This document shows, one piece after another, positions 51,501 to 63,402 of a stretch of DNA of 64,000 nt (within the stretch, counting starts at the first letter, position 1; the number at the start of each line of letters is the position of its first letter). The DNA lies in the NCBI GenBank assembly GCA_030159075.1, contig BROG01000561.1, positions 310,001 through 374,000 on the forward strand, written 5' to 3'. The translations under genes and the position numbers were made by a program. The DNA is from Atrina japonica. Lineage: Eukaryota > Mollusca > Bivalvia > Pterioida > Pinnidae. A model generated the notes under the pieces. It searched no databases, was not told the origin of the DNA, and saw nothing but the letters and a program-made list of their open reading frames with translations.

Positions 51501-54500
51501 AAAAAATATTCAGCCCTTCATAAATTTGCCCTAAATCACTGTAGTCTAATTGATGGCATGACTGTCCATGATTCAGTTATTTATCTTGTAAAATTTTCCT
51601 TTGTTTTAAATTCGCCTTCCGAGCTAAGGGTGAAAATGCCAAAAATTAAACAGCAGGGAAAATTTCCAGGTATACAATTACCTCTTTTGAGGGACCACCA
51701 GTCTCCAGAGACCACATTTCAGTGGCAGATGGGGCGGTCTCTCAAGACAGGTTCCACTGTATCAGTGTTTAAAAGAAAACATTTTTATATATGGAGTGTC
51801 CATTGTGTGATGTGAATTTTTTTTCTTTCTTTGACAGGTCAGACGTAACGTTACAGATGTGTCGTATCACATAGCACAGTACACGAATATAATCTCAGAA
51901 CTGCGGGAGGAAATATACCGTCTGCGATACAAGTTGCAAAACAAACCCTCTAGTCTCCAAACAAGTCTTAATACTGTGGGTGGCAGTAGTGCAAATATAA
52001 ACACAGTCCAAGGTAACAACTCAACTTGTATCAATTGATGTCCAGTTACAGTAGTTTGATTTCTTTAAATACAGTCAAAAATTGCATTCAAGGCCACCTC
52101 TGTATAAAGTGCACCTGCCTATAAAGACCATTCAAACATAACCTTTGTTAACTTTTTTATAATGAATAAACCTTTTTATAAAGGCCACCTGTCTATAACA
52201 GCTACTTTTGCCCATTCCCTTGAGTGAGCTTTGTAGACAAGTATGACTATTATCATGAAGCAGATGTTTGTTGTTTGTTTTGTGCGTCTAGGGTTGTTGT
52301 AATGCCAGATTTGTATTTATTTTTGTGTGTGGAGCTGGCCTTGCTTAGTCGGCAGCGCGCTCGACTCTTGATCGTGAGGTCGTGAGTTTTGAGTCCAGCC
52401 TGTGGCAGGTTGGTTTCCTGTCCTTTGGATAATGCAGTAAAAATCAAGGTCTTGTGTTGCAATAGGTGTCCACAAGTTAAAGAACCCTCACTGCTCATTG
52501 GCCGTAAGTGTCGAGCATAGGCCAAAATTTGAAGCCCTTCACTGGCATTTGGTGACGTCTCCATATGAGTGAAAGATTCTTGAGTGGGGCGTTAAACATC
52601 AAACAAAATTAACCTTGTCTGGTTTGCATGTGTGTTCTTTGGTTCGTTCGTCAGATTCATCTCTAAAATAGCGCTTTAAATACCACCTAGTAGTGCAACA
52701 ACACAGCGATTGTCTCCACACCCACAAATTTTTGTTTTAATATTGTTTGAGGTCTCATAGTGTTTAATGGTGGAAAAGAGCCCCTGGTTACAATGTAACC
52801 AGGAAGAGACCACCGGGCCCTCTGAAAGGGAACTGTCAAACTTTCTCACAAAATCATCTTAGTTTCCCCTTTCTTAAGTAGCAAGATAAGATATGCTTAG
52901 CTTGGAAGCATTGTATGAACAGCATATATCAATCTAAGTGATTTAAAGCTGTCATACTGTTTAAAGGGAGGTAAATCAAACAGTTGTACTGGTATATATC
53001 TTGATAATTTTGTAATTTCTTATTCAGCAAAGTCTTTGTTATATATGATTAGAATTCTTTATGATAATTTCATTTTTTCACATTTTTAATCAGTTTCTGG
53101 TATATTGTATGGAATTCTACATTAATGAGGTTTATAATTATATTTTTTAAAGCTGAAGTGATTGGGTCAAAAAGAGAAGAGTTAACAAAACTGAGGGAAC
53201 AGTTGTTAATTTCTTTTAAAGACCAAATGGAATTAAGGTGAGTTTTAATTTGATTACAAATATTTGGAACACTGTGTCTTAGAACTGCTGTATGTTGTAG
53301 CATAGCATCTGTTATAAAATTTTACTGAACTTACTCATTCACTCAAGGACAGTATATACACATATACTAATGTAAATGTGTCCATATACACACATACACA
53401 TAACACATACACACACACACATAACATATATACACACACATACACACACATAACATACACACACACACATACACACACACACATACACACACACACATAC
53501 ACACACACGTATATATATATATATGGCCTGCCTGGAGATTTTGTAAAAAAAAAGTATCTTTTTCATTTAAGGAAAAGTCTTATGGAACTAAATAATGCCT
53601 CAATGGAAATCAGCTTGGAAACGAATCGGAATCAGCTTGTTATAAGCGAGTAAGTGTTATAAATAGTAATTACGCTGGACTAGATATGATATGTAATAAC
53701 ATATTAGTGAGTAAGTGTTATAGTAATTATACTGGACTAGATATGATATGTAATAACATATAAGTGAGTAAGTGTTATAAATAGTAATTATACTGGACTA
53801 AATATGATATGTAATAACATATAAACATATTTACAATCCAAATTAAATAAAATTGAACATGGTCTGCATTTTAATAAGTTTTGATGGCCCTTTGTCAAAG
53901 ATATGTCCAAAATTTACATTCCTTTTAGGATTGATAATACTGTGTACCTGGAATTTTCACTGTCGTTTAATTTTCACCCTTAAACGAGTAGCAAATTTTA
54001 AAAGAAAAGTAAAATGTTTTCTGCCATAAAAGGTCAAATATACCAAGGGCGAAAATTTCCTGGTATACATATATACGTACAGCAATCAGTGTAAAAAAAT
54101 GATTGGTTATTATTAAAGTGAATGATTACAGGATTTTGTGAGTCAGTGGTTTAGTATATTTACTGGTTTAGTATATTTACTGGTTTAGTATATCTACTGT
54201 CAGATTATTGATTTGATATTTTAATATTTGATAGCAATCAATAACACCGCAAATACCTATTGTGAAATAAAATAAATGACCAAGTGCAAGCAAAACAACA
54301 TTCTTATGTAAGGGGGAATAACTCTTCCTATATCCTTTTCTGCCTTTGACATCTCTTTACACACTTGACTGTTTGTTTTACTATATCCATTGTTATTATA
54401 ATCGACTATTGGACACTGTTTTTTGTAAGAATTATTGACTTCGATATTTCAGGTGGGAATGTGAAAGAGCAAGAGCTTCAAAGAGGAAAGAGGGAGGAGA

Positions 54501-55234
54501 AGACATGTTTATAGGTCAGAACAAAGCTTTGTGGAATTGTGACTTAGTGATTGTATGTGTATGGTGTGTGTGTGTGCGCCTGCATGGTAAACAGTTCAGA
54601 ACAAAGTTGTGTAGAAATGTGACATAGTGATTGTATGTGTATGGTGTGTGTGTAGAATTGTGACATAGTGATTGTATGTGTATGGTGTGTGTGTGTGTAG
54701 AATTGTGATGTAGTGATTGTATGTGTATGGTGTGTGTGTGTGTAGAATTGTGACTTAGTGATTGTATGTGTATGGTGTGTGTGTGTAGAATTGTGACATA
54801 GTGATTGTATGTGTATGGTGTGTGTGTGTAGAATTGTGACTTAGTGATTGTATGTGTATGGTGTGTGTGTGTAGAATTGTGACTTAGTGATTGTATGTGT
54901 ATGGTGTGTGTGTGTAGAATTGTGACATAGTGATTGTATATGTATGTGTGTGTGTAGAATTGTGACTTAGTGATTGTATGTGTATGGTGTGTGTGTGTAG
55001 AATTGTGACTTAGTGATTGTATGTGTATGGTATGTGTGTGTAGAATTGTGACATAGTGATTGTATGTGTGTGTGTGTGTGTGTAGAATTGTGACTTAGTG
55101 ATTGTATGTGTATGGTGTGTGTGTGTAGAATTGTGATGTAGTGATTGTATATGTATGGTGTGTGTGTGTAGAATTGTGACATAGTGATTGTATATGTATG
55201 TGTGTGTGTGTAGAATTGTGACATAGTGATTGTA

Positions 55235-55265
<31 letters not shown>

Positions 55266-58200
55266 ACTTAGTGATTGTATGTGTATGGTGTGTGTGTGTG
55301 TAGAATTGTGATGTAGTGATTGTATATGTATGGTGTGTGTGTGTAGAATTGTGACATAGTGATTGTATATGTATGTGTGTGTGTGTATGTAGAATTGTGA
55401 CTTAGTGATTGTATGTGTATGGTGTGTGTGTGTAGTAAATTGTGACGTAGTGATTGTATATGTATGGTGTGTGTAGAATTGTGACTTAGTGATTGTATGT
55501 GTATGGTGTGTGTGTGTAGAATTGTGACATACATGGTGATTGTATGTGTATAGTGTGTGTGTAGAATTGTGATGTTAGTGATTGTATGTGTATGGTGTGT
55601 GTGTGTGTAGAATTGTGATTGTGATTAGTGATTGTATGTGTATAGTGTGTGTGTAGAATTGTGACGTAGTGATTGTATGTGTATAGTGTGTGTGTGTAGA
55701 ATTGTGACATAGTGATTGTAAATGTGTAGTGTGTGTGTGTAGAATTGTGACTTAGTAATTGTATGTGTATAGTGTGTGTGTGTAGAATTGTGACGTAGTG
55801 ATTGTATGTGTATGGTGTGTGTGTGTAGAATTGTGACAGTGATTGTATGTGTATAGTGTGTGTGTGTAGAATTGTGACAGTGATTGTATGTGTATGGTGT
55901 GTGTGTGTAGAATTGTGACTTAGTGATTGTATGTGTATGGTGTGTGTGTGTAGAATTGTGACATAGTGATTGTATGTGTATAGTGTGTGTGTAGAATTGT
56001 GATGTAGTGATTGTATATGTATGGTGTGTGTGTGTAGAATTGTGACATAGTGATTGTATATGTATGTGTGTGTGTGTAGAATTGTGACTTAGTGATTGTA
56101 TGTGTATGGTGTGTGTGTAGAATTGTGACGTAGTGATTGTATATGTATGGTGTGTGTAGAATTGTGACTTAGTGATTGTATGTGTATGGTGTGTGTGTGT
56201 AGAATTGTGACATAGTGATTGTATGTGTATAGTGTGTGTGTAGAATTGTGATGTAGTGATTGTATGTGTATGGTGTGTGTGTGTGTAGAATTGTGACTTA
56301 GTGATTGTATGTGTATAGTGTGTGTGTAGAATTGTGACGTAGTGATTGTATGTGTATAGTGTGTGTGTAGAATTGTGACATAGTGATTGTATGTGTATAG
56401 TGTGTGTGTGTAGAATTGTGACTTAGTAATTGTATGTGTATAGTGTGTGTGTGTAGAATTGTGACGTAGTGATTGTATGTGTATGGTGTGTGTGTGTAGA
56501 ATTGTGACAGTGATTGTATGTGTATAGTGTGTGTGTGTAGAATTGTGACATAGTGATTGTATGTGTATGGTGTGTGTGTGTAGAATTGTGACTTAGTGAT
56601 TGTATGTGTATGGTGTGTGTGTAGAATTGTGACATAGTGATTGTATGTGTATAGTGTGTGTAGAATTGTGATGAAGTGATTGTATGTGTATGGTGTATGT
56701 GTGTAGAATTGTGACGTAGTGATTGTATGTGTATGGTGTGTGTGTGTGTGTGTCATGTCACTGCACACTGTATATATGTATATATATATGTATATAAAAC
56801 ACAAGAAAAGCATTAGATATGGTACAAGGCTTCAACCCTCAACTGCATGATCTGTGTTTGCAAGGCAAACAGTGTAAGAGGCTGATCACTTATTTAGACA
56901 AGTTTCTACAGTGGGACCTTTCTCATTATGGACCACCTATCATGTGAGACCACATTCTGAAAACCTTTCGGATAATGAATCCTTTAGATAAAACCTGTTG
57001 ATAGAGCACCTGTCTTGAGAGACCACATTTTAGTGGCACTTGGGTGGTCTTTCAAGGCTCCATTGTATTAAACTTTTGATGGATAATACATTTTCACAAG
57101 ACTGAACATTTCACACGGTTATCGAGAAACATTAGTGAATTATGATAATGGGTGTTGCCAAAGATTGTTATGGTTCACGTCAAATTCAGTGTTTTAATTT
57201 CAAACAGCACACAACTCCCTTTTTTGTATATACAATAGAATCTCATTATTTCAACATTCAAGGGACCACCCCTATTACTTTGAGGTATCCAGAATTCAAG
57301 ATAACCAAAATTTTAATCTACAAAATTATCTATCCATAAAAATCACAGACTGGCTTTTCTACTATGTGATAACCAGAATTTCAACTCATCCAATTTTGAC
57401 ATAAAGAGATTCCACTGAAAATCATCTCCAAATTTGTAAGGATGTTATCATTGTCAACCAACCACCTCATTATTTTACATTACAGAGGAATCAAAAGCTT
57501 TAGAATTATCAGGAGCGGGCTCAGATGAAATATCGGAACCAGAAGATGTCAAACTTGCCCGAGAGGAAATCAAAGTTTTACATGATGAAAAGCATAGAAC
57601 AGAAAAACTTAGATCTACCGTGCAAAAAGAATTGGAACAAGCAAAAGTAAAAACTAGGCGACTGGAGGAGGTAACAGAGCCATTTTAAGGAATTCTTATG
57701 AAATGATAAATGCACCAATTGTTATTTATATATAATTAAATTCTATTGTTCTATTTTCTGCATTTCTATTGGATACTAACACTTTGCATGACCAAGTTTT
57801 TTTTACCATCATTACATGGATTCACACAGAGTGCACATCATTTTTGTTTTTGATGACACCAAAAAATTAAAAACAATCCTTAAATATTTTTGTTGCATGT
57901 ATGTGATAGAGTTTAAACTTAAAATTAAAGAAATTTTATCTTGTTGCCATATTCTGAAGTCACCGGTGATCAGTTTAAATTTGTTGCCATTGCTGATCCC
58001 ATGTATGTGTTTCGGCCGCAGTGGTGTGGATGTTGTATACAGGATGGAATTGAGGTTACTAGTAGACACCCCTTTGGCCTCTCACTGTAACTTGAATTAT
58101 GGCTCTGATTGGCAAATAACTAAGTTCAGTTTGATGTCAAACTGAAGAAGAATTTGGAGGGAAGCATTGTACCTGAAAAGTCATGATTAAAAGATTGAGA

Positions 58201-61200
58201 GTAAGGTGAGATAATGATGAAAATAAAAACTATATGATGTTAAAAGTGACAAGAAGGGTTTGTAGATGGAACCAAAGGGGAAAAGATGGGGTTACAAAGT
58301 GCTTACTTACTTGTAAATTGTATATACCGGTATGCCATTTCAGTGAATCCTTTTAACACAATTGCTTCTAATTTTTTAGACGATTCCTCAACGAGTCAAT
58401 ACAGAGGACCAGAGAGAGATCCTGAATCTTTTATGTAAAGTTCATGAACTTGAGATTGAGAACACAGAAGCACAGTCAGCTTGTCTGTTACGAGATTTCC
58501 AAATCAAACGAAAAGACATTATAATATCTCGATATCGGCAACACCAGAGTTTGTGTGATAAAATCATTATGAAACAGAGGCAGATTATGGAAGGTATATG
58601 ATATATACAGTCAAACCTGCATATATTGAAATCAAAGGGGGAATTAATTTTTATGCTCCCAGCCTGAAAGGTCTGCCAGGGGCATCTAATGTTTGGATTG
58701 TCTGTCTATCTGTTTGTGTGTCTGTCTGTCTGTAATTCCGTCTCGCTTACATATAAAATGCAATGTTTCAAGTTTGGATTGTGATACAGTAACCAAACTT
58801 AGACTGTAAGTTCATCTAAGGGTTGCTTACACTTCAGTGACATCACATGCCCCTGGAGGTATACTTCGCTGACATCACATGCCCCTTAGGTGGGGTGGGG
58901 TAATTTTATTTGCCAGCATATAAATTTGTTGGGAGGGGGGGGGCATTTGTGTTTCGCAAACAAATCTTGTTCTTTCAAGTAAAAAGGGTTTAACAAAACA
59001 AAAAAAAACAGGTTGTGATAGTGACAAAGAAATTTTGCTAAGGAATTAAAATCATATCAAATAAAGTGGGATATCAATGTATCAGGGTTCAATACATGCG
59101 GGCTCGACTGTTGGTACTTGTATGTATTTAATGTACTTTCTCTTTGTTGGAAATATGACGAAACGTTTCTATTAATCAAAATCATATGAATCTTATTTTT
59201 GTCTTCAGAGAATAAAATGAGTGGCTCAAAAGATTTAGAGGAACTGTATGACCTTTACCAAATTGAGAAAGATGAACGGATGATGCTGAGAGAAGATACA
59301 GCTGATAATCTGGGCCCAGAGCTTCGGCTAAAGGCAAGTTCTGACCTTAAAGGCATACAAACTGTCAACATGCATTTTTTAGTTTGTGTTTAGAATTTTA
59401 AATATTTGGCTGTTATACAAATGAAGTATTTTTAAATATCAAGGTTTGAAAAAAAATGGAACAATGTTGTAATTTGTGAAAAGAAATTGATTGTGAAAAA
59501 AATGAACGAGTGAACATTTGTATTCTTTTGTGGATGGCAGGAATATCAATTGTCGGCATATTTCATTCATTCTAGACAATATATGCATGATATGTTAAAA
59601 TATTGTACAGCAGTATTTCTTTTTAGCCTTTTTAATAAAAGTTTTGGTCTCATTGCAGGATTTTTTTTATCAAAATGACAGCCTGTTTGCCTTTAAGTTT
59701 GGGGAGAGTTTTATCTGAAGTAAATGTTTACTCTGTTGATGTAATCAAAGATTAGAAATTTTATATTTGCAACAGGTGTTGTACAAGCTGTGACTTTGTT
59801 GATTTTTTTTTAATTTATTGATTGTCTTTAAGATTCCATTGAAAATGACTGGCATGATATAACCAGAATCGGTGTTACACAAAAGTATGAACCGAAAATA
59901 ATGACCACTTGCAGTGGCCTAGTGCTGGAACATTCGACTAGCATGTGGAAATTACCGGGTTCATTTTCAAAAAGACTTTTTAAAAATGGTAGTGATGTTG
60001 TCAAATGTTTGTGAGAGTCACAGGTCTTTCCAATGAGACTTAAAAAGTCATTTTTCTGTTAAGATTTAGTATGTTTTTGGACAAAAAAGAGCACTACATC
60101 AAGAGCTGTGGACGTCTCCAGATTTTGTTTCTACTGCAAATTAAGACCACTGTGTACCCATCTCTTAAGTATGTATGTTATCAATCAAACTTCGGATATA
60201 AAATATCTTGTGTATACTTGGAAATTTTCACTCTTGTTTAATTTTCACTCTTAGATTTTTAAAAAAAGAAAGCGAAATTTTCAGGTTAAATAATTCAGCA
60301 TCAACATGTTTGCAAACACGAGGCTATGGCAAATTGGGGTGAATTTATGAAGGGGTGAATATGTTTTCTGTCATAAATGGGCGGAAATAACCAGAAGTGA
60401 AAATTTCGAGGTGTACAGTTATTACTTGACAAATACACTGTAGACATTGTCTTCCATACATCTTTTTATATCGACTTATTTTACTTTTAGGCACCATCAA
60501 TGATAAGTAATTATCGGTCCAACCTTCAAGAAGAAATTGACCAACTTCGTGCTTTATCAGAGGAGGATGAACGAGGAAATTTACTTTCAGTCAGGTCAAG
60601 GTACGAAATATAAAAACATATAAGGCATTAGATTTTGAAAATTTACGATTCAAATTGTCTTAAAACATTAAAGATGGGTTTTTGTATGCAAGATAATTTC
60701 CATATTGTGTGTAGCATATATATCGTAACCAAATTAAATGAATTATTCTTGTAAATTAATATTTTCAAAAAATTCTTTTTGGACAGAAAGATTAACTACA
60801 AGTCTTCATTAATCTAAACTAAATTTTGTAAAAATTATGATGTCCTGTTCACTTATACTATTTAATCCAATCTGGTTGCTTGTCAAGAATACACATTTTA
60901 ATTGTTGACCCACAATATGGTTTGCCAGTTTTCTTGCGGAAGGTCGGTAACCAGGGTTTCTCCTCCACCAATAAAAACTGAACACCATTATATGTATGAA
61001 AGATTGTTGAGTATGGCATAAAAAAAAAAAAAAAAATCAAACCCACAATATGCCGATCAAAGGGAATTAACTCTCATAAGATACTGCTAATGCAAATCCA
61101 TCTATAGGAATAAATATGAGACTCTGTACAGGTTTGTTTATTCTGAGTTTACACCAATTTAATTAAAAACTGATCTTTCATCGCTCCTGTTTTCTGATTC

Positions 61201-63336
61201 GTTACATAGAGGATCTAACGTAACCTGCGATGGGATAACATGCAAGAGACTTCATGGATATGCCATGACTGACCAATGAAGTTAGGCTTACACGATTTTG
61301 AAAGTTAATTGAATGATAAAGGGATGTAAACATTATAAACAACAGTAAACACACAAAATCTGCAGGTAGAGAAATCCTATCACAACTTTGGATAGTATCG
61401 AATCACTGAAGATGCTCCAAATGAATTCTGTAGACTGACGGCTTTTTTCGTTATAAAAATGAGTCACATCTCTTTACTATTTGATAAACTTTCGAATGAA
61501 ATGTCCATTTGGTAGTTTGTTTTATACTTTAACGATGATCCAATTTAAATTAAAGTTTCTTTGAAAGATGAGGTAAGTGTCAACTACTTAAATTCTTAGA
61601 AACATATTAAAGGTAGCTGGCTAGGTACATATATACAAATACAGTCAAACTCACATTAAAGGCCACCTCTGTATAAAAACACCTGTCTATAGAGGCCATT
61701 CAAAAAAACCTTTATTAATTTTTTGAAATGGATAAACCTCTTTATAAAGGCTGCCTGTCTATAACACTACTTTTGCCTGTTCCCTTGAGTGTCCTTTATA
61801 GATAAGTTCAGTTGAACAGTGGAACCTGTCTTTAGAGACCACCTGTCTTCTTTGACCACATTCTGAAAACTGCTTGGTTAAACAATTCTTTAGATAAAAT
61901 GTCTTTTGAGAGACCACCTGTTTTGAGGGACCACATTTTAATGACATGGTCTAGTCTTTTGAGACAGATTCCATTGTATTTATGAATTTTTGATTTATTT
62001 TTCATATAATTACAGGGATGATGATAGACTCTTTTCACCAAGTGCTCGATCTAAACAGATCAAAGAAGGTGCATTGAGTGGCGCTTGGAGAAATAATTCA
62101 AACCTAGGTGCTGGTGAAGGAAATGACAATTTGGGTTCATTACACAGCCCGGGCAGAAAATCTCTTGAGGACAGAAATGCAATATCAACAGGAACACGCA
62201 GTATTGCAGCATTGGCTGCCAAAAAACGCTCAAAAGCACATAATGACTTGCTAAATTTAGAAAGACAATTTGGCGGTGAGCCAAGGTCATTGTATAGACC
62301 ATCTAGTGATCGTGGCCAGAAGGACAAGGATTACTTGTCTCCGAGCTTACTTGCCAAACATGATCATAATTATGAAGATTTAGTGCTTCCGGCAATCAGC
62401 AAACATCCCAGTGAGGATAATATATCAACAGGAACAAAACAGAGCGAAAATACAGATAGTACACTGCCACCTATTGGCAATAAAGACAATTATAGACAGG
62501 GCAGGGCAGACTTGAGAAGAAATAGACGCACTAGGGGATATGATTTTGGTTATTCCCAGCAGGTACGATACTGTGTGTTTATTTTAAAGTCACATGAAAT
62601 TATATTTTTATTCAGTACTAGAGATATAGCTATTTGTCACTTAATTCTCATTTTGTTACTTGAATAACTCATGTGCATTTTATTCAGTCTCTTAAAAATT
62701 TTCAATTTCTTTGTAAATAACTTGATCAATTCTTTTTAAATCCTGTAAAACAAGATATTATAACTTGCATCTAACCCTAATGATTTCACACATAAATGTA
62801 TGTGTTATTTGACTAGTACCAAATTTTACTTGGGTCTTTCTCATACAAAAATCATAAGTCATTTATAAAGATTGACCATAATACAACAGTTATATAAACA
62901 CAAGTCAACGGTTATATCAACTCAAGTCTCAAGGCATATACCTACTGTGCTTACAAAGATAAATTAGACTTACTGTACACAGCCTGTGCATAGTCCTAAA
63001 GACAGGACCTGATTTGGTCATAAGTCACAAATTCTTATTCTTTGAAAACTGGTCGCAAGTCACAAGTATGGAGAGGTGGTTTGTGTATTATTATGTATTT
63101 CTGCATCATGTTTCAGAATTGGGGATGGTTTGTATTTGATATATCATCGTGTCAAAACAACTTACTTCAGGTCCAGAGATAGTTTGTTATGTTTTACAGG
63201 TCATTTGGACCTTTTAAGATCTAAAATCTACTCCAGTAAATCAGACTTATAGGCGCGTATATACGGTATTCAAAACACTAAGAGACTTATACATACAAAA
63301 ATTTCAAACATCCAAAGGAATACAAGCTCTTTAAAA

Positions 63337-63402
<66 letters not shown>

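Larger units (their letters stand above)
59334..60490 (+). other. Intron 14, GC-AG type
   Basis: Starts gcaagt and ends acttttag, 1157 nt. Flanking frames join only if the donor is GC. The exon side (AAG) and the following bases fit the strong consensus usual in GC-AG introns. It contains a worn SINE (59905-60130) and a palindromic MITE (60205-60421). Confidence 0.85.

Noticed and set aside
54967..56813. Minus-strand open frames of His/Thr repeats, up to 171 codons
   Set aside because: By-products of the GT-rich satellite read in reverse.
62010..62327. Minus-strand 105-codon open frame opposite exon 16
   Set aside because: A shadow of the kinesin tail exon. It shows no independent similarity or splice context.
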